DNA from: an uncultured Paracoccaceae bacterium
Lineage (GTDB): Bacteria > Pseudomonadota > Alphaproteobacteria > Rhodobacterales > Rhodobacteraceae
Direction: 5' to 3'
NCBI GenBank assembly: GCA_937920555.1
Contig: CAKZTM010000017.1
Span: 1 to 64,000 of the forward strand
Length of the DNA: 64,000 nt
Below, piece after piece: positions 17,034 through 25,542 of this stretch (positions are counted from its first letter, which is position 1; every line of letters begins with the position of its first letter). The position numbers were made by a program, and so were the translations under genes. The notes below the pieces were generated by a model that searched no databases, had not been told where the DNA came from, and saw only the letters and a list, made by a program, of their open reading frames with translations.

Positions 17034-18224
17034 GTGCGACCCGGCTGCCCTGATCCACTCATATACTACCTTCATGCCGCAGCCCTTGCCCATCACCAAG
17101 TCATCGCGGCGGCAGGCCCGGAGGGTGGTACCCATTTGGACGGTCATCTAACCGCAGAGGCCCGCGCGCATCTGCGCGATCTCTGCCCTTGGGACATGGT
17201 GGAGGCATCCTGCGCCCGTTTGAAGGCGGCCCTTTCTGGCATTGACAAATGGCAGGCAGCGCCCGTGCGCCGCCCCGCCCCGACGCCGCCGGTTCTGTGG
17301 CAATCCGGCCCGGTACGGCTGCTGGATTACGGGTTGGATACGGACAAACCGCCCGTGCTCGTCATCCCGTCCCTGATCAACAAACCCTATATTCTTGACC
17401 TTATGGAGGATGCGTCATTTTTGCGGCGGATGGCAGCGTCAGGCGCACGGCCCGTGCTTTTGGATTGGGGCAACGCAACCGCCCCCGGCGCGCCGCAATC
17501 GATCACCGCCTGCCTGGAGGACGTGCTCCTGCCGGCGTTTGAGCATCTTGCATCCATATCATCAGGCCGCCCCGGACTTTTGGGCTATTGCATGGGCGGC
17601 ACTTTGGGTGCCGGTCTCGCCGCACATTTAGGCGACCGGGTCGCGCGACTGGCGCTGATCGGTGCGCCGTGGGATTTCTCCAAACTGGGCGGTGCCGCAA
17701 AAGCCTACCGTGCGCACGCGGCCGAACTGGGGCCTGAGCGTTTGCGCCAAGGGCTTCGCGGCGCAGGTCACGCCTTTGGGGCGGTTCCCGCAAACCTGTT
17801 CCAACATCTGTTCGCCGCCATCTCCCCTATGCAAGTCGTCCAAAAATTCAGCGCCTTTGACGCACTGGATCCCACAAGCGCCAAAGCGCGAAAATTTGTG
17901 GCGGTCGAAGACTGGCTGGCCGATGCCACAGCCGTGGCCGCAGGTTGCGCCGAGACGATCTTGATCGACTGGTATGTGGAGAATCAGTGCGCAACCGGTC
18001 ATTGGCGGGCCTTTGACGCGCCGGTTGATCCGGCCCGAATTACCTGCCCCACACTGATCATCACCGGCCAAAGAGACCACATCGTACCGACCGCTGTGGC
18101 CACAAGCCTAGTTCCGCTTATCCCCAATTGCCAACATGTACAGCTAAATATGGGGCATGTGGGGATGATCGTCGGTACATCCGCCCATGCATTGGTTGCA
18201 GACCGGATATCCGCATTTTTTTGA
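17034..18224 (+). CDS. Short PhaC-like alpha/beta hydrolase
   Basis: A 396-residue alpha/beta-hydrolase related to the catalytic domain of poly-hydroxyalkanoate synthases. The lipase-like box GYCMGGT has Cys at 186; Asp348 lies in GQRDHIVP and His375 in NMGHVGMIVG, completing the PhaC Cys-Asp-His triad. Class I synthases are about 590-600 residues, so this form lacks the long N-terminal domain and resembles class III/IV catalytic subunits in size. It may be a synthase, or a related thioesterase or transferase. GTG 17034, one base after the small ORF, is the likely start. It precedes phaA and phaB on the same strand. Confidence 0.8.
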   Translation: MRPGCPDPLIYYLHAAALAHHQVIAAAGPEGGTHLDGHLTAEARAHLRDLCPWDMVEASCARLKAALSGIDKWQAAPVRRPAPTPPVLWQSGPVRLLDYGLDTDKPPVLVIPSLINKPYILDLMEDASFLRRMAASGARPVLLDWGNATAPGAPQSITACLEDVLLPAFEHLASISSGRPGLLGYCMGGTLGAGLAAHLGDRVARLALIGAPWDFSKLGGAAKAYRAHAAELGPERLRQGLRGAGHAFGAVPANLFQHLFAAISPMQVVQKFSAFDALDPTSAKARKFVAVEDWLADATAVAAGCAETILIDWYVENQCATGHWRAFDAPVDPARITCPTLIITGQRDHIVPTAVATSLVPLIPNCQHVQLNMGHVGMIVGTSAHALVADRISAFF

Positions 18225-18240
18225 CGTCAGGTGATGTAAA

Positions 18241-18257
18241 TTGCTGCAGTGCAATGC
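18241..18257. promoter_or_regulatory. Putative PhaR operator upstream of phaA
   Basis: TTGCTGCAGTGCAATGC is TGC/GCA-rich with an inverted TTGC...GCAA core and lies about 95 bp upstream of phaA. A possible -10, TATATG, follows at 18258, so a bound protein would block the promoter. It resembles the TGC-rich sites reported for PhaR. Assignment is by inference. Confidence 0.4.
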
Positions 18258-18352
18258 TATATGCCGATCAGTACCAAACATTGACCCAGATCAACGCAAT
18301 CGCTCCCCAACAAGGGCAGATCGATCAAATAGGAAGTTAGGAGACAGACCAT

Positions 18353-19528
18353 ATGACGAATGTTGTTATTGCGTCAGCCGCGCGCACAGCCGTGGGCTCG
18401 TTCAACGGTAGTTTTGCCAACACACCTGCTCATGATCTCGGAGCTGCCGTCCTCAACGCGGTGGTGGAGCGCGCAGGCATCGACAAGGCAGACGTCTCGG
18501 AAACTATTCTGGGTCAGGTTCTGACCGCAGGCCAGGGCCAAAACCCGGCACGTCAGGCCCATATCAATGCAGGTCTCCCGCAGGAAAGCGCCGCTTGGGG
18601 CATCAATCAAGTATGCGGCTCCGGCTTGCGCGCGGTAGCCCTTGGCGCCCAGCATATCCAGCTTGGCGACGCGGATGTTGTGATTGCAGGCGGCCAGGAA
18701 AGCATGAGCCTTTCCCCCCATGTGGCGCATTTGCGTGCCGGTCAAAAGATGGGCGATATGAAGTTCATCGACAGCATGATCAAGGACGGCCTATGGGACG
18801 CGTTCAATGGCTACCACATGGGAACGACCGCTGAGAATGTTGCCAAGCAGTGGCAGATCGGGCGCGATCAGCAGGACGAGTTTGCCGTGGCCTCTCAGAA
18901 CAAGGCCGAAGCCGCTCAAAAAGCGGGCAAGTTCGCAGATGAGATTGCGGCCTTCACGGTCAAGACCCGCAAGGGTGACACAGTTGTGGATCAGGATGAG
19001 TATATCCGCCATGGCGCCAATCTTGAGGGCATGCAAAAACTGCGCCCCGCCTTTGACAAAGAGGGCACGGTCACAGCCGCCAACGCCTCCGGCCTCAATG
19101 ATGGCGCGGCGGCCACCCTGCTGATGACTGCCCAGAATGCTGAGAAGCGCGGTATCACGCCGCTGGCACGGATCGTGTCTTATGCCACTGTCGGGCTCGA
19201 CCCGACAATCATGGGTGTGGGCCCGATCTACGCGTCGCGAAAAGCGCTTGAGAAGGCGGGTTGGAAAGCCTCCGACCTTGATCTGGTGGAAGCCAATGAA
19301 GCCTTCGCCGCCCAAGCCTGCGCTGTGAACAAAGACATGGGCTGGGATCCGGAGATCGTGAACGTGAACGGTGGTGCCATTGCCATTGGCCACCCGATCG
19401 GCGCATCCGGATGCCGGGTTCTCAACACTCTGTTGTTCGAAATGCAGCGCCGCGACGCCAAAAAGGGCCTTGCGACACTTTGTATCGGTGGCGGAATGGG
19501 TGTGGCACTTTGTGTCGCAAGAGACTAA
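18353..19528 (+). CDS. phaA: Acetyl-CoA acetyltransferase (beta-ketothiolase)
   Basis: A 391-residue thiolase condensing two acetyl-CoA to acetoacetyl-CoA. The nucleophilic Cys is C88 in [14 protein letters not shown]; the C-terminal catalytic pair appears in [10 protein letters not shown] (His near 348) and CIGGGMGVA (Cys near 378). The length is the family norm. TTAGGAGA precedes ATG 18353. It is followed after 71 bp by phaB, the classic PHB precursor pair. Confidence 0.97.
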   Translation: MTNVVIASAARTAVGSFNGSFANTPAHDLGAAVLNAVVERAGIDKADVSETILGQVLTAGQGQNPARQAHINAGLPQESAAWGINQVCGSGLRAVALGAQHIQLGDADVVIAGGQESMSLSPHVAHLRAGQKMGDMKFIDSMIKDGLWDAFNGYHMGTTAENVAKQWQIGRDQQDEFAVASQNKAEAAQKAGKFADEIAAFTVKTRKGDTVVDQDEYIRHGANLEGMQKLRPAFDKEGTVTAANASGLNDGAAATLLMTAQNAEKRGITPLARIVSYATVGLDPTIMGVGPIYASRKALEKAGWKASDLDLVEANEAFAAQACAVNKDMGWDPEIVNVNGGAIAIGHPIGASGCRVLNTLLFEMQRRDAKKGLATLCIGGGMGVALCVARD

Positions 19529-19599
19529 TATTTAGTAATAATATTGCGGGGAGAGAATCTGCCCGCATATCCTCAAAACCGAACAGATAGGGATATAAT

Positions 19600-20322
19600 A
19601 TGGGACGAGTAGCACTCGTGACAGGCGGGTCACGCGGAATTGGCGCCGCCATCTCCAAATCACTTTTGGCTGACGGCCACAAAGTTGCAGCCACTTATGC
19701 GGGCAATGACGACGCTGCCGCGGCCTTCACCAAAGAGACCGGGATCAAGACCTACAAGTGGAACGTGGCTGATTACGATGCCTCCGCCGCAGGTATTGCG
19801 CAGGTCGAGGGCGATCTAGGCCCGGTTGATATCGTGGTGGCCAATGCTGGCATCACCCGCGACGCACCGTTTCACAAAATGACGCCTGAGCAGTGGAAAG
19901 AGGTGATCGACACCAACCTCACCGGCGTGTTCAACACCGTCCATCCGGTTTGGAGCGGCATGCGCGAGCGTAAGTTTGGCCGCGTTGTGGTGATCTCTTC
20001 CATCAACGGCCAGAAAGGTCAGTTCGCACAAGTGAACTACGCCGCCACAAAGGCCGGCGATCTGGGCATCATCAAATCATTGGCCCAAGAAGGTGCCCGC
20101 GCAGGCATCACCGCCAATGCAGTTTGCCCCGGCTATATCGCCACGGAAATGGTGATGGCGGTGCCTGAGAAAGTGCGCGAGAGCATTATCGGCCAAATCC
20201 CCGCCGGTCGTTTGGGCGAGCCTGAAGAAATCGCGCGCTGCGTGTCCTTCCTCGTATCTGACGACGCAGGCTTCGTGAACGGCTCTACGATCTCCGCGAA
20301 CGGGGCACAGTTCTTTTCCTGA
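19600..20322 (+). CDS. phaB: Acetoacetyl-CoA reductase
   Basis: A 240-residue short-chain dehydrogenase that reduces acetoacetyl-CoA to (R)-3-hydroxybutyryl-CoA with NADPH. The Rossmann motif is TGGSRGIGAAIS at 8-19, NAG is at 82-84, the catalytic Ser is within VVISSINGQKG, and Tyr147-x-x-x-Lys151 is in NYAATKAG. The 55-140 region matches PhaB rather than FabG (GDLGPVDIVVANAGITRD). A terminator follows 24 bases after the stop. Confidence 0.95.
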   Translation: MGRVALVTGGSRGIGAAISKSLLADGHKVAATYAGNDDAAAAFTKETGIKTYKWNVADYDASAAGIAQVEGDLGPVDIVVANAGITRDAPFHKMTPEQWKEVIDTNLTGVFNTVHPVWSGMRERKFGRVVVISSINGQKGQFAQVNYAATKAGDLGIIKSLAQEGARAGITANAVCPGYIATEMVMAVPEKVRESIIGQIPAGRLGEPEEIARCVSFLVSDDAGFVNGSTISANGAQFFS

Positions 20323-20346
20323 CGCACATCCACACGACACTCGAAA

Positions 20347-20376
20347 ACCGGCGCATCCCCATGTGCCGGTTTTTTT
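20347..20376 (+). terminator. Intrinsic terminator of the PHA cluster
   Basis: ACCGGCGCA pairs with TGTGCCGGT (one G-U) around a 6-base loop and is followed by a run of Ts. It starts 24 bases after the phaB stop. Confidence 0.88.
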
Positions 20377-20531
20377 GTGCCCAAACGCCTCATCCCCAAT
20401 TGCGGCATAATTGCCCTAATTTCTCTGTTATTTGGCCACATGCATTGCCCATAAAGAATCATGTCTTAGTGATTGCTGAGATTTCGGCATTGGCTGCGTC
20501 GCGTTCCCATTTTGGCGCAGTCAGGGTGCGG

Positions 20532-20569
20532 AAAAGGTCGACCGTGTATAAGGTCGGCCTTTTCTTTTT
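20532..20569 (+). terminator. Orphan terminator in the phaB to amidotransferase gap
   Basis: AAAAGGTCGACC pairs with GGTCGGCCTTTT (one G-U) around an 8-base loop, followed by a C-interrupted T run. The phaB transcript already ends at 20376, and no gene lies between. The terminator therefore ends either an unannotated small RNA of up to about 150 bases or the leader of the gene at 20622 (attenuation). Confidence 0.7.
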
Positions 20570-20621
20570 CCCGTAGGCCACTTATCCAAAACAAACACAA
20601 AACAAGGTCGAGGCTAAGCGC

Positions 20622-21368
20622 ATGAAACTTGGTGTTTTGGAAACCGGGCCGGTGGTAGGCAGCCTCGTGGAGGCTTACGGCCCGTATACGGATTTCTTTA
20701 GACGCATGGTCACAAGCGTTGATCCAAGCATCGAAGTCCAAGGCTGGGAGGTCTATAATGGCGCCCTCCCGGAGCGTACCGATGTGGTTGACGGCTGGAT
20801 TATCAGCGGCTCCAAATACGGCGCCTATGAGGATTTGCCTTGGATACCGCCTCTCGAAGCATTATTGCGCGATTGTCTGGCCGACCATGTCCCAGTTGCC
20901 GGGTTTTGCTTTGGCCACCAGATTTTGGCGCAAGCCGCAGGTGGCAAAGTGATCAAGTCCGACAAGGGTTGGGGCTTGGGTGTGCATGACTACGATGTGA
21001 CCCGCAAAACCGCTTGGATGGCACCCGCATTGCCGCAATTCGCGGCGATCGCAGTGCATCAGGACCAAGTGGTTGAGGTGCCAAAGACCGCAACGGTCGT
21101 CGCCCGCTCCGCGTTTTGTGAAAATGCGGCGCTCGCTTACGGCGACCCGGACAATCCGATTGCCATCTCGGTGCAACCGCATCCAGAATTCGACAGTACA
21201 TTCGTAGGTGATCTGATTGAGGCCCGGCGCGGAACGGCCTTTCCTGAAAGTGCCTCTGAGGCGGCGGAAAAGTCACTGACCCGCGAGATCGACAATGCCG
21301 CTTGGGCCAAATGGGTTCTGGAATTTTTTAAGCGCGCCCTGTCCAACAAGACGCGCCCTAATCTTTAA
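20622..21368 (+). CDS. Type 1 glutamine amidotransferase
   Basis: A 248-residue class I glutamine amidotransferase. The nucleophile elbow is GFCFGHQ with Cys96, and the His-Glu pair is H187-x-E189 in QPHPEF. The N-terminal region (GPVVGSLVEAYGPY) and WIISGSKYGAYED are typical of the GuaA-like stand-alone GATase1 group that act on gamma-glutamyl compounds or have unknown partners. No synthetase partner lies nearby. It is preceded by an orphan terminator that may regulate it. Confidence 0.85.
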   Translation: MKLGVLETGPVVGSLVEAYGPYTDFFRRMVTSVDPSIEVQGWEVYNGALPERTDVVDGWIISGSKYGAYEDLPWIPPLEALLRDCLADHVPVAGFCFGHQILAQAAGGKVIKSDKGWGLGVHDYDVTRKTAWMAPALPQFAAIAVHQDQVVEVPKTATVVARSAFCENAALAYGDPDNPIAISVQPHPEFDSTFVGDLIEARRGTAFPESASEAAEKSLTREIDNAAWAKWVLEFFKRALSNKTRPNL

Positions 21369-21391
21369 GTCAGCTTAACTGTGGCAGGCCG

Positions 21392-21565
21392 CTAAGATTG
21401 CGGCACCGAACATCGTTGGATTTCCTCTTTAAGTCGGAGTTTCTTGCGTTTGAGTTCGGCAATGGCCAAAGCATCGGAGCCCGGAGCACGCTGTTCATCC
21501 TCGATCACGGAAGACAGCTTTTGGTGTTTTTTACGGAGCTCGTCGACATGAGAACTCAAACCCAT
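21392..21565 (-). CDS. YdcH/DUF465 family protein
   Basis: A 57-residue protein, mostly one long charged helix (SHVDELRKKHQKLSSVIEDE, then AELKRKKLRLKEEIQ), the pattern of DUF465. These small coiled-coil proteins are widespread, with no firm function. ATG 21565 is preferred because AGGAGA lies seven bases upstream; the frame extends to 21613 without a better start. It is convergent with the amidotransferase gene and is a single gene. Confidence 0.85.
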   Translation of the reverse strand: MGLSSHVDELRKKHQKLSSVIEDEQRAPGSDALAIAELKRKKLRLKEEIQRCSVPQS

Positions 21566-21650
21566 AGTATTCTCCTTCTTTTGATTACGACCAGTACAGA
21601 TAGCGTTACACAATCAATCGATTCTGTCATTAATTTGACGTTAAAATACG

Positions 21651-22553
21651 CTAGGCTGTGGCCAATCTGTGCCTAAACGCCAGATCCTGAGGCATTTTGC
21701 GCGGCGCAACGGCCGCCCATAGCTGCGGTGCCATGGTCACCAAACCGCCCGAAACAATCGCCAAAAGCCCAAGGAGCGACACAAAACTGGGCACTTCGTT
21801 GAACCACAGATAGCCAACCACGACGGCCGCAATCAGATTGAAATACATGAAGGGCGACAACACAGACGCGTCCGTCCGCTCATAAGCGGCAACGGTCAGG
21901 AAATGCGCCCCGGCGGAGAAAACACCCAGACCAGCGATGCTTGCAAGAAGCGGCCAGTTCAAATCCGGCACACCGTGGAAAAATGCCATAGGCGCAACCA
22001 AAGCCGCCCCGATAAAGCACTGCACCGCCAAGGTACTCAGCGCGCCGCCAGTATCAGCCGAGCCGCGCGTGAAGGCCAGATATGCGCCCAGCAACACGCC
22101 ACCTGCCAGTGCGAAGAGGGTGCCCAGCTCGATGCCTGCCGCCGGTTTTGCGATCAAAACCGCACCAACAAGCGACAACACTACGCCCACGACCCGCAAC
22201 ATCGTCAGCCGTTCGCCAAAGAATGCGACGCAAAGCAAAGTTGAAACGATCGGGGCAATCAAGAAACCGCCGACCGCATAGGCCATTGGCACCATGGAAA
22301 ATGCCGTGATCAGACAGGTCATGGAGGCGACCAAAAGCCCCGTTCGGAACACTTGGCCCGCCCGTGCGGCTTTGGGAATATGGATCGGTTTGCCTAAAGC
22401 CCGCGCAATGCAAAGGGCCACGACCCCGCCTGCAAAATACCGGAAAAACGCCACCTGAAATGGAGAATGCTCTGCTGTGAGTTGTTTGGCTAACACGTCA
22501 ACGCCGGGCGTGAGGCACATTGCCATCACCAGAAGTAAAACACCACTTTGCAT
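21651..22553 (-). CDS. EamA-family (DMT) transporter
   Basis: A 300-residue inner-membrane protein with about ten membrane segments and two EamA halves (about 5-135 and 145-285), starting GVLLLVMAMCLTPGVDVLAK. The VDVLAK and FFRYF elements resemble the RhaT/RarD-like subgroup of this superfamily. The third EamA gene of the window. The substrate is unknown. It is separated from the upstream methylase gene by about 100 bp. Confidence 0.87.
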   Translation of the reverse strand: MQSGVLLLVMAMCLTPGVDVLAKQLTAEHSPFQVAFFRYFAGGVVALCIARALGKPIHIPKAARAGQVFRTGLLVASMTCLITAFSMVPMAYAVGGFLIAPIVSTLLCVAFFGERLTMLRVVGVVLSLVGAVLIAKPAAGIELGTLFALAGGVLLGAYLAFTRGSADTGGALSTLAVQCFIGAALVAPMAFFHGVPDLNWPLLASIAGLGVFSAGAHFLTVAAYERTDASVLSPFMYFNLIAAVVVGYLWFNEVPSFVSLLGLLAIVSGGLVTMAPQLWAAVAPRKMPQDLAFRHRLATA

Positions 22554-22655
22554 ACAATATCCATAAAATTAGACGAGAACTCTTAACACATATCACAATC
22601 TATAGTTGTACGCCAGTATGGGTTTCGGACCAAGAAATATTTGTGAAAATGGTTA

Positions 22656-23405
22656 CTATAAGGCGTGACCGCAACGCAGCATGGCGATAGCGCGTTCGGA
22701 ATAGTCCTCCGCGTCGTCAATATGGGTTGGATGACGATGCACAACAAAAGGTGGATGCAGCACAAGCGGCGTCCGCGATCCTTTTCGCGCGGTCACAATC
22801 ACTCGCGATGCCGGCCGGTTGTCTCTTGAAACGATTGGATAAATCTCGATCTCTCCGCATTTTGGCGACAAAACCGCCAGCACATCGGTCAGGCTCTCGG
22901 CCAGATGAACCACCGATATAACTCCCTTGGGCGACAACCGTTTCACACCAATTTCGACCCAATTTGCAATGCAACCGGGGCCCGCCACATGTGAGATTTG
23001 ACGCCCCTTATCCTTGGGCGGCGTTAACCTTTTTGTTTCAAAATAGGGCGGATTGGCGATGACATGGTCGAAACTTCTTTGCCGGACCGATAGCGGAAGA
23101 TCGGTCACGTCGGCCTCTACCACCTCCAGCGTCAGATTGTTCTCAGCGGCATTTCGACGCGCCAAAGCCGCATATTCGGGCTGCAATTCAACCCCGGTCA
23201 ACCCCAAACCCGGCACCCGGCGTCCCAGACACAATGACGCAACCCCGACACCGCAACCCAGCTCCAACACCGATTGCCCCGCCTCCGCGCGCACCGAAGC
23301 GGCCAGAAAAACCGGGTCCGTGCCCGCCCGATACCCCTCAAAAGGTTGCCAAATCTGCAAGCGCCCGCCCAGAAATGCATCCTGACTGAGAGACCCCGCC
23401 CGCAT
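22656..23405 (-). CDS. TrmN6-like SAM-dependent methyltransferase
   Basis: A 249-residue Rossmann-type methyltransferase. The SAM-binding motif LELGCGVGVASLCLGRR is at about 45-61, and the adenine N6-methylase catalytic motif NPPYF follows in the middle (VIANPPYFETKR). This matches the tRNA1(Val) A37 methyltransferase family (TrmN6/YfiC), although other N6-adenine methylases share NPPY. Its ATG overlaps the stop of the DUF2007 gene as TAATG, so the two are translationally coupled. Confidence 0.87.
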   Translation of the reverse strand: MRAGSLSQDAFLGGRLQIWQPFEGYRAGTDPVFLAASVRAEAGQSVLELGCGVGVASLCLGRRVPGLGLTGVELQPEYAALARRNAAENNLTLEVVEADVTDLPLSVRQRSFDHVIANPPYFETKRLTPPKDKGRQISHVAGPGCIANWVEIGVKRLSPKGVISVVHLAESLTDVLAVLSPKCGEIEIYPIVSRDNRPASRVIVTARKGSRTPLVLHPPFVVHRHPTHIDDAEDYSERAIAMLRCGHAL

Positions 23406-23623
23406 TAGCTCTGCCCAAGCTCAACATCATTGTCGCGCAGGATGGCACTGGCTTGGAAATGGTCTTCGCGCGCGACCATCATGCGTTTTGGGAAAAGGCC
23501 GATTGTCCCTTCCAACACACTCATGTGGACGTCCAAAACGAAGCACTCTATATCTTCCCCACGCAAGAGCGCCGTCGCAAAAGCGATGACCGTGGGATCG
23601 TTTGTGCGCAAAAGTTCTTTCAT
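23405..23623 (-). CDS. DUF2007 family protein
   Basis: A 72-residue cytosolic protein. The pattern MKELLRTNDPTVIAFATALL, then CFVLDVHMS and FPKRMMVAREDHFQA, is that of DUF2007 (putative signal-transducing) proteins, which have a ferredoxin-like fold. Its stop overlaps the methyltransferase start. It is divergent from the polyprenyl synthase gene with 52 bp between starts. Confidence 0.87.
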   Translation of the reverse strand: MKELLRTNDPTVIAFATALLRGEDIECFVLDVHMSVLEGTIGLFPKRMMVAREDHFQASAILRDNDVELGQS

Positions 23624-23675
23624 GGTTCACAGTCTTATGTGGGCTGTGGGGCGGGGTCGAGGCGAAGTTGATGAA

Positions 23676-24680
23676 ATGGATGTGATGAGTTCAGAAAAAA
23701 CCACGCCGCTCGACCAGATGCAGCGCAGTCTGGCCCAAAAAATGAAGGGGGTGAACGACCTTATCGCCACCCGTATGGCCAGCGAGAACGCCCCGCGCAT
23801 CCCCGAAGTGACCGCCCATCTGGTGGGGGCTGGTGGCAAGCGGCTGCGCCCGATGCTCACCTTGGCCAGTGCCGCAATTTTTGGCTACCAAGGCCATGAC
23901 GACGAGAAATTGGCAGCCACCGTTGAGTTCATTCACACCGCCACTCTGTTGCATGATGATGTGGTCGATGAAAGCGCCCAGAGACGCGGCCGCCCGACGG
24001 CAAACCTGCTCTGGGACAACAAGTCTTCGGTGCTGGTGGGCGATTATCTGTTTTCGCGCTCTTTCCAGTTGATGGTCGAATGCGGCAGTTTGCAGATTTT
24101 GGATATTCTGGCCAATGCCTCTGCGGTGATTGCCGAAGGGGAGGTTTTGCAACTTTCCGCGGCCCAAAATCTGGGTACATCCGAAGAGATTTACACCCGC
24201 GTGATCCGCGGCAAGACCGCGGCTCTGTTTTCAGCAGCCACACAAGTGGGTGGGCTGGTAGCGGGCGCAGGTGACCCCCAAGTGACGGCCCTACGGACGT
24301 ATGGCGATGCTTTGGGAATGTCGTTTCAAATTGTCGATGACCTTCTGGATTACGGCGGAGCGACCTCCGATCTTGGCAAGAATGTCGGCGATGATTTCCG
24401 CGAACGCAAAATGAGCCTGCCGGTGATTTTGGCTGTGTCAAAGGCAGACGCGCCGGAACGGGCGTTTTGGGCCCGGGTGATTGAAAAAGGCGACCAGCGC
24501 GAGGGCGATTTGGAGGAGGCTTTGAGCCTGATCGCACGCCACGGCGCTTTGGAGGAGACGCGCCATCAAGCCACCCGGTGGGCCGCTCAGGCCAAGGCTG
24601 CTTTGGATCCTTTGCCCGCTGGTGAGATGAAGGACGTGATGGCGGATTTGACCGATTTTGTGGTCTCGCGGGTGACCTGA
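23676..24680 (+). CDS. Polyprenyl diphosphate synthase (octaprenyl/decaprenyl type)
   Basis: A 334-residue long-chain trans-prenyltransferase that builds the ubiquinone side chain from farnesyl and isopentenyl diphosphate. The first Asp-rich motif is LLHDDVVDESAQRRGRPT, and the second is FQIVDDLLDYGG; the chain-length-determining residues before the first motif are small/Ala, consistent with a long product. ATG 23676 is used; 23685 is an alternative. It is IspB-like. It is convergent with ispE, 13 bp between stops. Confidence 0.93.
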   Translation: MDVMSSEKTTPLDQMQRSLAQKMKGVNDLIATRMASENAPRIPEVTAHLVGAGGKRLRPMLTLASAAIFGYQGHDDEKLAATVEFIHTATLLHDDVVDESAQRRGRPTANLLWDNKSSVLVGDYLFSRSFQLMVECGSLQILDILANASAVIAEGEVLQLSAAQNLGTSEEIYTRVIRGKTAALFSAATQVGGLVAGAGDPQVTALRTYGDALGMSFQIVDDLLDYGGATSDLGKNVGDDFRERKMSLPVILAVSKADAPERAFWARVIEKGDQREGDLEEALSLIARHGALEETRHQATRWAAQAKAALDPLPAGEMKDVMADLTDFVVSRVT

Positions 24681-24693
24681 ACCGGTCTTGCGA

Positions 24694-25542
24694 TCACAAG
24701 GAGGCGCCAGCTTTCACCGGCGCGGCCACGCACCACCACAAAGGATTAGCCTCGGCAATGCCCGCGCGCGCGGCCAACGCATCCGCTTCATTGGCAAAAA
24801 GCCCGAAACATGTAGCTCCGGAGCCGGACATGCGGGCCAACTGACACCCGGACACGGCCTTTAAAGCTGACAAGACGTCGCCCACCACAGGCTCCAGGGA
24901 AATGGCCGCAGGCTCCAAATCGTTTCTTTGTGCGCTGATCCACCCGACAAAATCCTGACTTTGTGCGCTCATGGGCGGATTGACCGGATCGCTCAGCGCG
25001 CCAAACACAGCAGGCGTGGGCACACCAACGCCGGGGTTGACCAAGACCAACCAAAACTCCGGCAGCCCCTCAAACGGTGTCAGACGCTCGCCGATCCCTT
25101 GCATCCGAACAGCCGTGGAGCCCACGCAAACCGGCACATCGGCGCCAAGTGACAAAACATCGACCCCCTCCAGCGGCACATCCCAAAGCCGCGCCAATGC
25201 CCGCAAGGTTGCAGCCGCATCCGCCGATCCGCCACCAATGCCCGAGGCAACCGGCAATGATTTGGTCAAGTGAATGGCGGCACCGGCCCCGTTTGGCCGG
25301 ACCAATTCGGCCGCTTGCAACACCAGATTATCCGCACCAGTTCCAAGATCTTGGGCAAATGGTCCGTCGATGGTCAACGACAGGCCGGAGGCCGCCTCGA
25401 CCTCAATCAGATCACCAAGCTCAGGGAACACCACCAGACTGTCGAGCAGATGATAACCGTCCGGCCTACGCCCTGTGACATGAAGGCTCAGATTGACCTT
25501 CGCGCGCGCCAGTTCCGTAACGGGGTGCAGTGCGGCGGGCAT
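24694..25542 (-). CDS. ispE: 4-diphosphocytidyl-2-C-methyl-D-erythritol kinase
   Basis: A 282-residue GHMP kinase of the non-mevalonate pathway. The N-terminal [20 protein letters not shown] binds the substrate, and the glycine-rich ATP loop is [17 protein letters not shown] at about 96-112. The C-terminal [12 protein letters not shown] completes the family. The ATG overlaps the stop of the TPR gene (TAATG), so expression is coupled. Confidence 0.96.
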   Translation of the reverse strand: MPAALHPVTELARAKVNLSLHVTGRRPDGYHLLDSLVVFPELGDLIEVEAASGLSLTIDGPFAQDLGTGADNLVLQAAELVRPNGAGAAIHLTKSLPVASGIGGGSADAAATLRALARLWDVPLEGVDVLSLGADVPVCVGSTAVRMQGIGERLTPFEGLPEFWLVLVNPGVGVPTPAVFGALSDPVNPPMSAQSQDFVGWISAQRNDLEPAAISLEPVVGDVLSALKAVSGCQLARMSGSGATCFGLFANEADALAARAGIAEANPLWWCVAAPVKAGASL

